Shown here: piece by piece, positions 1-7,071 of the stretch
Layout of the letters: each line of letters begins with the position of its first letter
Numbering within the stretch: position 1 is the first letter of the stretch
DNA from: Ancylobacter sonchi
Lineage (GTDB): Bacteria; Pseudomonadota; Alphaproteobacteria; Rhizobiales; Xanthobacteraceae
Assembly: GCF_018390695.1 (NCBI RefSeq)
Contig: NZ_JAHBGF010000020.1
Coordinates: forward strand, 1 to 64,000
Length of the DNA stretch: 64,000 bases
Reading direction: 5' to 3'
Position numbers and translations under genes: made by a program
Notes under the pieces: generated by a model
The model's database searches: none
The model's input: the letters and a program-made list of their open reading frames with translations, nothing else
Told to the model about the DNA's origin: nothing

Positions 1-230
1 GTGCCGAAGTCGTTCGAGGCCCATCGGACAAAGGCGAAGATGCAGCCGGGAGGGAAAGACAGGATGCGCCGGCGGCGATCCAGAAGCTGCTCATGTGCGT
101 GATGGCCGAAGCGAATCCAGTTCTCGATGCGCTTCTCGATATGGGTCAGCTCGACATGGGTCAGGGCATCGGATGGGGGACTGGATGGGGATGCCGTGCT
201 TGCCGCACGGGGCGCAAACGCTTCGCTCAT
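1..230 (-). CDS. DUF2840 domain protein, 3' end cut off by the window
   Basis: The first 76 residues are visible. After a Ser/Pro-rich start they contain THVELTHIEKRIENWIRFG and later SFPPGCIFAFVRWASNDFG, which match the start of the DUF2840 family. Function is unknown. In related plasmids and ICEs the gene stands between parA and the traF (S26 peptidase) and relaxase genes, so it is probably tied to transfer or maintenance. Its ATG overlaps the stop of the upstream ribbon-helix-helix gene (ATGA at 230-227), so the two are translationally coupled. Confidence 0.7.
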   Translation of the reverse strand, partial: MSEAFAPRAASTASPSSPPSDALTHVELTHIEKRIENWIRFGHHAHEQLLDRRRRILSFPPGCIFAFVRWASNDFG

Positions 231-478
231 GGCAGATCTCCAGATTGGGGAGGGAATTCGCGCGCGAGGAGGGCGCGCAGCATCTCGGCGACGGTGACGC
301 CGCGCCGGAAGGCGGCGACCTTGATCCGCCCGCGCAGTTCGGGCGTCACATCGATGGTGAGGCGCGCGGTGAACGCGGCGCCGGGGCGGTGCTCTGGCGC
401 GACATCTGCCGCCTTGATCCAGTGCTCGGGATCGGCAGGCCTAGAGGCAAAGTCGCGGCGGATCGGGCGTTCGCTCAT
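227..478 (-). CDS. Small ribbon-helix-helix protein, probable ParA partner
   Basis: An 83-residue protein. The C-terminal half (FTARLTIDVTPELRGRIKVA then RRGVTVAEMLRALLAREF) has the strand-helix-helix pattern of ribbon-helix-helix DNA-binding proteins. Its ATG overlaps the stop of parA by four bases, and its stop overlaps the DUF2840 start, so the three are co-translated. Small RHH proteins after a plasmid ParA usually act as the centromere-binding partner and autoregulator; that role is inferred here from position and fold pattern. No enzyme motif is visible. Confidence 0.65.
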   Translation of the reverse strand: MSERPIRRDFASRPADPEHWIKAADVAPEHRPGAAFTARLTIDVTPELRGRIKVAAFRRGVTVAEMLRALLAREFPPQSGDLP

Positions 479-1128
479 GGCGCGCGCCTCCCGAGGTCAA
501 GACCATTGATCTCGGTGCAGAGCGCGGCGATCTCGCGCGTGGCTGGCCCGGCATCGTCTCGCTCGAAGACGAGACGCCCGGACTGCGCCGCCGCCGCAAA
601 GGCGATGCGCTGGCCGATGGTGCTGGTGAGCACCGGCGGATCATGGTCAGCCAGCGTCCGCGCGGTCTCGCGCGCGAGAACCGTGCGCGCGCCGCAGCGG
701 TTGAGGACGAACCGGACCAACAGCGCTGGGCGGTAGATCCGCGCCTCCCGGATCAGCGCCAGCATCTCGGCCGACGCCCAGCCGTCGAATGGCGACGGCT
801 GCACAGGGATCAGCACCAGATCGGCAGCGAGCAGCGCCGATCGCATCAGCCCGGCGACGCGGGGTGGTCCATCGATGACGATGTGATCGGCGTCACGCGC
901 AAGCTCGGGCGCCTCGCGGTGCAGCGTATCGCGGGCAAGCCCGACCACACCGAACAGCCGTGGCAGGCCCTCGTGGCTGCGCTGCTCCGACCAGTCGAGG
1001 CTGGAGCCCTGCGGATCGGCATCGATCAGCGTGATCCGCTGTCCCTGCCGGGCCCATTGCCCGGCGAGATGCAGCGCCAGGGTGGTCTTGCCGACCCCGC
1101 CCTTCTGGTTGAGGAGCGCGACGATCAT
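475..1128 (-). CDS. parA: ParA-family partition ATPase
   Basis: A 217-residue Walker-type ATPase of the short ParA/MinD class. The deviant Walker A, KGGVGKTT, sits at residues 9-16 (NQKGGVGKTTLALHLAG), followed by LIDADPQGSSLDW (Walker A') and HIVIDGPP (Walker B). ParA proteins move or space plasmid DNA on the nucleoid with a DNA-bound partner. There is no N-terminal HTH, as expected for the small (type Ib) ParA proteins that rely on an RHH partner, which is encoded directly downstream with a four-base overlap. The gene lies beside the iterons and repA, forming a compact rep-par unit. Confidence 0.9.
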   Translation of the reverse strand: MIVALLNQKGGVGKTTLALHLAGQWARQGQRITLIDADPQGSSLDWSEQRSHEGLPRLFGVVGLARDTLHREAPELARDADHIVIDGPPRVAGLMRSALLAADLVLIPVQPSPFDGWASAEMLALIREARIYRPALLVRFVLNRCGARTVLARETARTLADHDPPVLTSTIGQRIAFAAAAQSGRLVFERDDAGPATREIAALCTEINGLDLGRRAP

Positions 1129-1192
1129 GGCGCGCTCCGCACGTTCACCGGGGTCGCGCTCGTCGTAGTAGAATGGCGTAGTTCCGTTAGAA

Positions 1193-1209
1193 GGATTCCG
1201 AAGGAATCC
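1193..1209. promoter_or_regulatory. Inverted repeat upstream of parA
   Basis: GGATTCC-GAA-GGAATCC is a 7-bp inverted repeat with a 3-bp centre, 65 bp upstream of the parA start. Flanking GTTAGA words occur on both sides. Position suggests an autoregulatory operator or a centromere-like site for the ParA/RHH pair. This is inference from symmetry and location only. Confidence 0.4.
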
Positions 1210-1269
1210 GGGTTAGAGAAGTTACGGACGCCGGAAGCCTCTGATTCAGAAGACTGAATCGTCGATTTT

Positions 1270-1334
1270 GGTCCCCGATAGCACGAGGATCCGGTCCCTG
1301 ATGGCACGAGGGTGCTGGTCCCCGATAGCACGAG
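1270..1334 (+). repeat. Three iteron-like direct repeats (probable oriV)
   Basis: Three 18-bp copies lie in the same orientation at 1270-1287, 1293-1310 and 1317-1334, at 23- and 24-bp intervals. Copies 1 and 3 are identical (GGTCCCCGATAGCACGAG); copy 2 differs at two positions. They sit between the repA stop (1340) and parA. Evenly spaced repeats about two helical turns apart beside an initiator gene are the hallmark of iteron origins, so RepA probably binds here to start or limit replication. Confidence 0.7.
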
Positions 1335-1339
1335 ATGAT

Positions 1340-2227
1340 TCACAGCTTGTCCCCAGATCGGATGGCCGCGAGACGGCGGCGGGTTGGGAGGGCAAGGCGT
1401 GCAGCGTCGATCTCGACGAAAGAGAGGATGTCAGCACCGTCCGTCTGGCGGCGCATGCCGAGCCGGTAGCCGGGGAGCGCCTGGCGGCCGACGATCGCGC
1501 GCAGGTCATAGGCGAAGTGCTTGAGGGGCGAGAGGCTGCCGGATTTGGCGTGGAGGTGAGCGACGTCGAAGCTCCAGCCGTGGTCCTGGTGCCCGCCATG
1601 CTTGCGCACCAGACGGTAGAGCCAGCGCTCAAGTCCGCCCGTCAGCCCGAAATAGGCCCGGTCGATGGTGAGCACGAGCGCATCGTCGAGCACGGCCCTG
1701 TAGAACCAGTCCGGCAGGATGAGGTCGACGCCGTCGGGCCGGCCGTTGCGGTCGGTGCGCTCCTGCCATTCATTGATCCAGGAGAAGCGGTGCCGGCGTC
1801 CCTCTGCCGGCTGGCGGATGGTGGTCGACACTGTCGTCGACTGGAGACGGTCGAGTGCGGCCTTGAGGCGCTGATAGTCGCGCAGGGAGGTGCCGCGCCC
1901 GACAAAGGTGAGGATCTCATAGGGTGTCGCCGCCATCAGGCGCGAGGTGCGCAGCCCCGCGTCGCGGGCTTCAACGATCTGGCTCGCCGCCCAGATGAGA
2001 ATGTCGGCGTCCCAGATGGTCGCCATGCCGTGGTCGGGCACGGCCTCGACCCGGATGGCGATGCTGCCGGTCCGGAAATCGATCGGCGCGACGCGCGGCG
2101 TCTTGGAGAGGGAGAAGAAGGGATAGGCCATGAGATCCTGCGCATCTCGTGGCGCGAAGTCCCCCGGCAGGGCGCGGAACAGATCGAGCTGTCCGCGCTC
2201 CGAGAGGCTGTGATGCCGCGCCGCCAT
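1340..2227 (-). CDS. repA: RepA-type plasmid replication initiator (RPA family)
   Basis: A 295-residue protein matching the alphaproteobacterial replication initiator A (RPA) family. Recognisable stretches are LMAYPFFSLSKTPRVAPIDF near residue 33, IWDADILIWAASQI, ATPYEILTFVGRGTS, and VDLILPDWFYRAVL in the middle. The family binds iterons and opens the origin; three iteron-like repeats start directly after the stop. The gene follows the HTH gene at 2236-2517 by 8 bp and probably shares its transcript. Such initiators also occur in ICEs, where they support replication of the excised circle; that use is inferred here. Confidence 0.85.
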   Translation of the reverse strand: MAARHHSLSERGQLDLFRALPGDFAPRDAQDLMAYPFFSLSKTPRVAPIDFRTGSIAIRVEAVPDHGMATIWDADILIWAASQIVEARDAGLRTSRLMAATPYEILTFVGRGTSLRDYQRLKAALDRLQSTTVSTTIRQPAEGRRHRFSWINEWQERTDRNGRPDGVDLILPDWFYRAVLDDALVLTIDRAYFGLTGGLERWLYRLVRKHGGHQDHGWSFDVAHLHAKSGSLSPLKHFAYDLRAIVGRQALPGYRLGMRRQTDGADILSFVEIDAARLALPTRRRLAAIRSGDKL

Positions 2228-2235
2228 GGAAGCGT

Positions 2236-2517
2236 TCAGCGCGCGGCGCGGCCAGCGAACGAACCTGCGGCAAGCGCGTGGCGCTTGGCCGGCAGGACGG
2301 AGCCGCGCGGATCGGAGGTCGAGGTGACCGCGCCGCGCTCAGTCCAGGCCTGGAGGTCGTCGATGGAATAGACGACGCGTCCGCCGAGCTTGCGATAGGC
2401 GGGACCGGTGCCATAGGTGCGGTGCTTTTCCAGCGTGCGGGCCGACAGACTGAGAAACTCGGCGGCTTCCTTGGTGCGCAGATAGCGCGGCGGGAGGGTG
2501 GCGAGATCGGGTCGCAT
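2236..2517 (-). CDS. AlpA/excisionase-like helix-turn-helix protein
   Basis: A 93-residue protein starting MRPDLATLPPRYLRTKEAAEFLS. Residues 11-55 form a MerR-like winged helix of the AlpA/Xis class (LRTKEAAEFLSLSARTLEKH then GPAYRKLGGRVVYSIDDLQAW). The start at 2517 was chosen because GGAGG lies 8 bases upstream and family similarity begins there; an in-frame ATG at 2577 would add 20 low-complexity residues. Such proteins act as recombination directionality factors or repA regulators. The 8-bp gap to repA favours a role in replication control, though an excisionase (RdfS-like) role is also possible given the FseA-like activator just upstream. Confidence 0.7.
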   Translation of the reverse strand: MRPDLATLPPRYLRTKEAAEFLSLSARTLEKHRTYGTGPAYRKLGGRVVYSIDDLQAWTERGAVTSTSDPRGSVLPAKRHALAAGSFAGRAAR

Positions 2518-2636
2518 GGAGCGGGCCTCCGTGGGCGTGGCGGGAGCCGCCGGAGTGCGGCGGCGGACGGTGACCACGGTGGCGGAGGAGGATTGTCGGG
2601 AGGGATGGGGAAGATTAGGGGGCTAAAGTCCCCACC

Positions 2637-3417
2637 CTAGCGGGGCGACGTGTGGCGGCGTCGCCGATGAAGGAGCTTGCGGTAATCGCCCTCGATCATG
2701 CGCCGCGCATCCTCCACGAGCGCGATGACGGTGTCGCGCAGGGAGGATGTCTTCCAGGGCGCTGCCGCGACCCGAGCCTTACCGAACAGGCTGGTGGCGA
2801 TCTCACGATAGGTCGCGCCCGCACGGCGACCGTCCCCCGCTTGAAACATGTGGCGCAAGCGACGGCGCTGCTGGAGTGTGATCCTCCGGTCTGGCGGCAC
2901 GGCCGCTCTCTGCATATGGGCCCAGAGCCGTACCAGAGCCTCGATACGATCCGGCAGATGCGCGTCCATCCGGACGAGGGCACAGAGGGATGGATCGAGG
3001 CGATGGCCTTCTGGCAGCATAACGGTGATCGCGTCGCGGCCCGCGCCGACTATCACACAGCTGGATGCATGCAGGTGATGGTCCGTGTCTTGAGATGTAT
3101 TACCAGTGGTCAGGCGGCCACAGGCGGTGTCGCGCTGCGCGACAAGCATGATGAGGCCAGGGTCGGTTTCCAGGTCCCAGACGACAGAAACGGTTCGGGC
3201 ATCACGTGCGGGATCGATCGGGAAATCGTAGACCCCAGCGGGCTTGCATGAGCGCCGCGAGGGTCTCCTTCTCGGGATCGTCGACCACACGGAACCTGGC
3301 GTAGTCCCGTCGATACGCCTCGTTGCGCCGAAGCCATTCCCAGGCGAGCTGTGAGGGTGAGAGAGCATCTACGAAGGCGTAGGCCTCTGATGACTGCCAG
3401 GCGGTTTCCAGGACCAT
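2637..3417 (-). CDS. fseA: FseA-like excision/transfer activator (DUF6499 + DUF2285) joined by an apparent +1 frameshift
   Basis: Two overlapping frames make one recognisable protein. Frame one (3417-3202) encodes a DUF6499 domain (AWQSSEAYAFVDALSPSQLA, EWLRRNEAYRRDYARF) and stops at 3202. The second frame continues the homology as DPARDARTVSVVWDLETDPG and ends with a DUF2285 winged-helix domain. Leaving frame one after CCC (3222-3220) and skipping one base joins RWGLRFP to IDPARD and gives 259 residues, normal for the fused family. In the Mesorhizobium loti ICE, msi172-msi171 are fused by low-frequency +1 programmed frameshifting into FseA, the activator of excision and transfer. A plain frameshift mutation cannot be excluded. 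Confidence 0.7.
3220..3228 (-). promoter_or_regulatory. Candidate +1 ribosomal frameshift site of the fseA-like gene
   Basis: In the first frame the codons read CGA-TTT-CCC followed by GAT. A +1 move at or just after CCC enters the frame that continues the DUF2285 domain. The first frame closes with TGA only 16 bases later. Homology changes frame exactly here, so the site is located to within a few codons, but which codon pair slips is inferred. Confidence 0.5.
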
Positions 3418-3524
3418 CGGGATCCCTTTCGAGCGTGCCGCGATACGCCTGACGATCTCGTCTGAAGGGAGCTTCCGGAAGAAACGCCAGAGACATGGTC
3501 TGATGCCAGGCCGGCATCACCCGA

Positions 3525-3785
3525 TCACTTGTCGGGTCGACGCAGGAGCTCCTGATATCCTTGCGCCGACATCCAGCGCGCCCGCGCCAGATGGGCTGCG
3601 TGGACACGCCTGGCATGTTCCGGCGCGGTGAGCGGGTCCAGGCCGAACAGCAGCGCGACAACTTCCTCCCAGTCGGCGCCCGCCGCTTCGGCATCGAGCA
3701 GCCGCAGATAGAGCACGGCATGCCTGCGATCATAGTCGGTGACGGTCGGCGAATCGGGCGGCGTATCGTGGAAGGCTCGGGTCAT
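3525..3785 (-). CDS. qseM: Small DUF2285 protein, QseM-like antiactivator
   Basis: An 86-residue protein. Its core (ADWEEVVALLFG through HLARARWMSAQGYQELLRR) aligns with the DUF2285 end of the FseA-like protein encoded next door (YREIATSLFG through EDARRMIEGDYRKLLHR), so the two share the winged-helix fold. In the M. loti ICE, the small DUF2285 protein QseM binds TraR and FseA and blocks transfer, and it is transcribed divergently from the XRE regulator QseC. The same divergent layout is present here with the XRE gene at 4111. No TraR or LuxR gene lies in the window. The QseM assignment rests on size, fold and gene order. Confidence 0.65.
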   Translation of the reverse strand: MTRAFHDTPPDSPTVTDYDRRHAVLYLRLLDAEAAGADWEEVVALLFGLDPLTAPEHARRVHAAHLARARWMSAQGYQELLRRPDK

Positions 3786-3958
3786 GGCGAGCGTCGCTCT
3801 TCATCGTGATGAGCGAGAGACTAGGCCGAACAAGTGGTGGGACGGCAGGCCGTGGAGCGGCATCATGTGATGAGGCCACGGCATCGCGGGAGCGTGCCCA
3901 GATGCGTACGCCCGCACGTGATCGGCGGCCGGTTAGACGGGTAGCACTCTGTTCTACT

Positions 3959-4054
3959 CTCAGAACAATCGAAGCCGCCGGCATCGAGTTCATTCCCGAG
4001 AATGGTGGCGGAGCTGGCGTTCGCTTCAGGACGCCATCGCGCAAAGCAGATTAG
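3959..4054 (+). pseudogene. C-terminal remnant of an XRE-type regulator
   Basis: The frame encodes LRTIEAAGIEFIPENGGGAG followed by VRFR and a stop. Ending in a phrase like LEAAGVEFIPENGGGPGVRL is characteristic of a common class of short alphaproteobacterial XRE repressors. The HTH portion that should precede it is missing: upstream codons are Arg/Ala-rich and unlike the family. It lies between the qseM-like and qseC-like genes and may be debris of an earlier regulator. Confidence 0.6.
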
Positions 4055-4110
4055 TCGTTACATATTATAGTTGATAAACTTGGCATGCTGGAATTGCGAT
4101 CGGTCTGCGC

Positions 4111-4329
4111 ATGGATATGCGCAAGCTGGTCGGACGAAATTTCGCCCGCCTGCGGCAGGCCAAGGACCTGACGCAGGAACAGGTTGCCGAGCGCTCGGGG
4201 CTAAGCCAGCAATATCTTAGTGGTCTCGAACGCGGCCGACGCAATCCAACGATCATCACGCTGTATGAGCTGGCACGTGCTCTCGATGTCAGCCATGTCG
4301 AACTCGTTCTTCCGCTAAGTGAGAAGTAG
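4111..4329 (+). CDS. qseC: XRE-family regulator, QseC-like
   Basis: A 72-residue protein that is essentially one helix-turn-helix domain: VGRNFARLRQAKDLTQEQVA, ERSGLSQQYLSGLERGRRNP, TIITLYELARALDV. It is the only rightward regulator in this half of the element and faces the qseM-like gene across 325 bp. In the M. loti ICE, QseC binds the shared promoter region and switches between qseM and its own expression; the same role is likely but inferred. An ATG two codons downstream (4117) is an equally possible start. The intergenic region also holds the XRE remnant at 3959-4054 and an AT-rich patch near 4055-4085 that probably carries the promoters. Confidence 0.7.
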   Translation: MDMRKLVGRNFARLRQAKDLTQEQVAERSGLSQQYLSGLERGRRNPTIITLYELARALDVSHVELVLPLSEK

Positions 4330-4380
4330 GACCGCCCGTCTGACCCTAGCCGGTGAGGCCGGGGTCAGACGGGCGAGGTC

Positions 4381-4707
4381 TTAGTCGCTGCGGCGCCCGT
4401 TGGGGCGGGACCAGATGAGGGAGAAGTTCTCGCCGTCCTCGTCGTCGAAGAGGTTGGCGTAGATGGCGGCGTTGAAGCTCGGGTCGTCGAGCTTGAGGCC
4501 CAGATAGTCGCGGCCCTCGGTGGAGCGCTTGGACCAGGCCGCCCCGATCTCGGCGCGGCCGACCAGGACCCGGTGGCTGGGGGCGTTCTCGCCGGTGGCG
4601 CGGGTGTCGGGGATGATGCGCACGCCCCGGGCCTGCACGCCGAGGGTGACGATGTCGCCGGTGAACTCGTTGGTGCCGGTCTTCTTGAAGGTGCCGATGG
4701 TGGCCAT
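4381..4707 (-). CDS. DUF736 family protein
   Basis: A 108-residue protein beginning MATIGTFKKTGTNEFTGDIV, the signature start of DUF736, with RATGENAPSHRVLVGRAEIG and SFNAAIYANLFDDEDGENFS further on. DUF736 genes are almost universal on rhizobial plasmids and ICEs; the function is unknown. The start at 4707 fits family length, although the frame is open further upstream. A long noncoding leader (4708-5338) precedes it and contains a stretch resembling the DUF2493 gene leader, so expression may be leader-controlled. Confidence 0.85.
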   Translation of the reverse strand: MATIGTFKKTGTNEFTGDIVTLGVQARGVRIIPDTRATGENAPSHRVLVGRAEIGAAWSKRSTEGRDYLGLKLDDPSFNAAIYANLFDDEDGENFSLIWSRPNGRRSD

Positions 4708-5338
4708 GTTCCGTCTCCGTCCTGTCTTCCGAGCCCGCACCATTGCGGCCTCGATGGCGATCGACAGGCCGAAGGCGAGCGACGCCACATCGCCTCGGGG
4801 TCCCCGTCGCGCTGGCGCGATGGGGTGAGGATTGCGACCGCAGCGCAGCGGAGGACGGCACAGGCGCGACTTTGTTGCTGCGCGAGGAATGACGGCGATC
4901 CGGGGCCCCCGCGCAGCGCGCGGGGTGAGCGTCGACAGGGGAAGAAAGTCGGGGCCAGCCGTTGTGGCATAGGCGCTCGAGGCGCAGCCGTCTTCGGCCA
5001 GATCAGGCCATTGAAGAGGCCGCATGGAGCGGGCACGGGCGGATGGACGACGGAGAGGTGTGGCCCTCGCGCCGGTTATAGAGACCGGACCGGCCAGCCT
5101 CGGCGGATGAGGCCCCGAGCCGGGCCAATCTGCCCATTACCCGTCCCGCCAATGTCGTGCATGCTCTGCCACGGGGGGCCTTTCGACTGCGCCACGGCCG
5201 CCGTTCACCGCGCTCGCCAACCCTGCCGTACAGCATGGCGAAACGGACGCTCTAGACTTCCGCTCCCTTCCGGCCCAGCCGGTTGAAGCGGACGCTAAGT
5301 CATTCGCCGTCTGGTGCAGCCGAGCGGACGTCGCGGTG
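4708..5338. other. Long noncoding leader/promoter region before the DUF736 gene
   Basis: No frame on either strand gives a recognisable protein in these 631 bp. The part at 4841-4895 (CAGCGCAGCGGAGGACGGCA and following bases) resembles 8154-8200 upstream of the DUF2493 gene in the same orientation. A GC-rich palindromic patch lies near 4909-4926. It probably carries the promoter and an untranslated leader for DUF736. Confidence 0.4.
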
Positions 5339-5779
5339 TCAGGGAGCAGAGCTGTGCCCGTCAGAAGGGCCGAACGCCTTCCTTTCGGTGATGCGCACGA
5401 AGGCAACAATGCCAACGGCGGCGGCTCCGAGGATCGAAAACACCATCTGCCACGTCTGGGAGGGCATGGTGTGCTTCACGATGCCATGGGTGGCGTGGAA
5501 GCCTGCCGCCACGGCCGGGACGACGAACACGGAGGCGATGAGCAGACGCGCCCAGATCGGACGGACGGTGGCGAGCAGGAACCGGCCCAGACCGAAGGTC
5601 AGGGCTGCGGCAGCAAAGCCGACAAGGATAGCGCCGAGCCATCCGGCACCGGTGCCATAGGCCCAAGTGCCCGCCGTGATGCCCGCAAACAGCGACAACG
5701 CAAACACCGCCAGCGTGAAAAGCGGCCAGCAGAGGAATGCAATCGTCGCCATGCCGAGGAGAATGCCGATGAAGATCAT
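5339..5779 (-). CDS. Conserved four-helix membrane protein of unknown function
   Basis: A 146-residue hydrophobic protein with four likely transmembrane segments: residues 2-20 (IFIGILLGMATIAFLCWPLF), about 22-45, about 48-68 (GWLGAILVGFAAAALTFGLG) and about 79-95, plus a fifth hydrophobic stretch near 112-128. There is no signal-peptide cleavage pattern or enzyme motif. Proteins of this kind recur beside DUF736 genes on alphaproteobacterial plasmids, possibly linked to conjugation or surface exclusion, but I cannot name the family. The last residues (KAFGPSDGHSSAP) are hydrophilic. Confidence 0.6.
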   Translation of the reverse strand: MIFIGILLGMATIAFLCWPLFTLAVFALSLFAGITAGTWAYGTGAGWLGAILVGFAAAALTFGLGRFLLATVRPIWARLLIASVFVVPAVAAGFHATHGIVKHTMPSQTWQMVFSILGAAAVGIVAFVRITERKAFGPSDGHSSAP

Positions 5780-5907
5780 GGTGGCGGCTCCATAAGGTCA
5801 ATGGATGCGCCTCCACCGCCTCAGTCACACCGGCACGATGGGCAGAGTTGGCAGCAGTCTCGGTGTGGAGGCGACCGGCCACCATTCACAGCCGCCTGTT
5901 CGGCTGC

Positions 5908-6075
5908 TCATGATGGGAAGAGGTCGATTTCGCGGACGATGGCGGCTTCGTCGCCGTCATATTCGGCAGCCGGGGCGACGGAGAGCGTGCCGTCGCCGGC
6001 GCGGAAGATGACGACGGTGGCCATCAGGGTGGTGGCGAGGCTGAAGTCGAAGGCGTGAGCGATCTGGGCGGACAT
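5908..6075 (-). CDS. Small conserved hypothetical protein (55 residues)
   Basis: Starting at 6075 the protein reads MSAQIAHAFDFSLATTLMAT, then VVIFRAGDGTLSVAPAAEYD and a short acidic tail. AGGAG lies 8-12 bases before this ATG, which favours it over the in-frame ATG at 6153. Small proteins of this type seem to recur between the DUF736 and maintenance genes of rhizobial elements. No function is known, and it has no transmembrane segment. Confidence 0.55.
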   Translation of the reverse strand: MSAQIAHAFDFSLATTLMATVVIFRAGDGTLSVAPAAEYDGDEAAIVREIDLFPS

Positions 6076-6313
6076 CGACCTGGCTCCTGCGCGAGCGGAG
6101 GTCCATCCCCCGCTGACAGGCGCCCGAAAGGGCCGGCCGTTGGCCGCAATCATCGCGTGAGGCGCAGCCGGAGCGGCGGCACGCGCAGCGTAGTCCGACC
6201 CTTCATGGGTTGATGGCGTCAGGCCATCGCTGGACCCAAGGATCAGCGTCGTGAAGCGGGGGTGGTCGTCCGGTCAGGAGACCGTGATGGCGGGTTGCCG
6301 CGCTGGTAGGTCG

Positions 6314-6736
6314 TCAGCGGTACACGTTCCACGGATTGATGACCGCCACACCGGCGGCGTCGAACGCGCTGGTATCGCGCGTGGCCACAGTGAAGCCCCG
6401 GGAGGCGGCGATCGCAGCGATATAGCCGTCGGGCGTCGGAAAGCCCTTCCCAGCCGCGCGCGCCTTCACGGCGAGGTCGGCATAGCGTTGCGCGGCAGCG
6501 ACATCGAAAGGCGAGACGCGGTCGGCGAACAGCTCCATCACCCCGTCCATGGCATCCGTGAGCCGGTCCTTGCGCTTGCCCGCGGGTAGCGCACCGATGC
6601 CGAACAACAGCTCGGCGATGGTGACGCTGGAGAGATAGAGCGTCTCGGCCGCCTGTTCGTCGAGCCACGCCCGGACGGTGTCATCGGGCGCGGGCTTCAT
6701 CGCCTCCGAGATGACATTGGTGTCGAGAAGGATCAT
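6314..6736 (-). CDS. PIN-domain toxin (VapC/FitB type)
   Basis: A 140-residue PIN-domain ribonuclease. The acidic metal-binding residues are in place: Asp in MILLDTNVISE at the start, Glu in VTIAELLFG, Asp in TPDGYIAAIAA and the Asp of VATRDTSAFD near the end, which closes with VINPW. Such toxins cleave specific RNAs, often tRNA, and are neutralised by the cognate antitoxin, whose gene overlaps the start by four bases (6733-6736). On a mobile element the pair most likely acts in stability. FitB-like is preferred because the antitoxin is FitA-like. Confidence 0.85.
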   Translation of the reverse strand: MILLDTNVISEAMKPAPDDTVRAWLDEQAAETLYLSSVTIAELLFGIGALPAGKRKDRLTDAMDGVMELFADRVSPFDVAAAQRYADLAVKARAAGKGFPTPDGYIAAIAASRGFTVATRDTSAFDAAGVAVINPWNVYR

Positions 6737-6987
6737 TCGAAGCTCATGGGCTCGGCGGGCGTCCGGTCGCGCGCCGGGCTGAGGGCGTCGATGTCCTCAT
6801 TGGTCAGGCCGAGGCGGCGGCTGCGCTCCGCGAGCGCCGTGCCAAGCCGAAGGCGCGTGTCAGGGCGAACGGCGGTCTCTAGGATGTCGCGCATCTCGGC
6901 TTCGGTGCTGCGGCCGTGCTGTGCCGCGCGCACCTTGAGGGCGCGGTGCGTCGCCTCTGAGAGGTTACGGATTGTCACGGCGGGCAT
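6733..6987 (-). CDS. FitA/VapB-type ribbon-helix-helix antitoxin
   Basis: An 84-residue antitoxin starting MPAVTIRNLSEATHRALKVR, a classic FitA-type RHH opening, followed by AAQHGRSTEAEMRDILETAV. GGAGG lies 7 bases before the ATG at 6987, so this start is preferred over one 20 codons upstream. The C-terminal half binds and blocks the PIN toxin; the N-terminal RHH represses the operon promoter. Toxin and antitoxin genes overlap by four bases. The promoter should lie in 6988-7071. Confidence 0.85.
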   Translation of the reverse strand: MPAVTIRNLSEATHRALKVRAAQHGRSTEAEMRDILETAVRPDTRLRLGTALAERSRRLGLTNEDIDALSPARDRTPAEPMSFE

Positions 6988-7071
6988 GGTGGCGCCTCCA
7001 GTAAGGCTGATAGCGTTGATAGCAAAATAGAGGAATTGCCATCGCATTCAAGATGACCGGTTTGGCGGCGC

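Noticed and set aside
1125-1343. A 72-codon frame between parA and repA
   Set aside because: It runs through the iteron repeats, which explain its repeated STLVPSGT-like residues; no start signal or homology.
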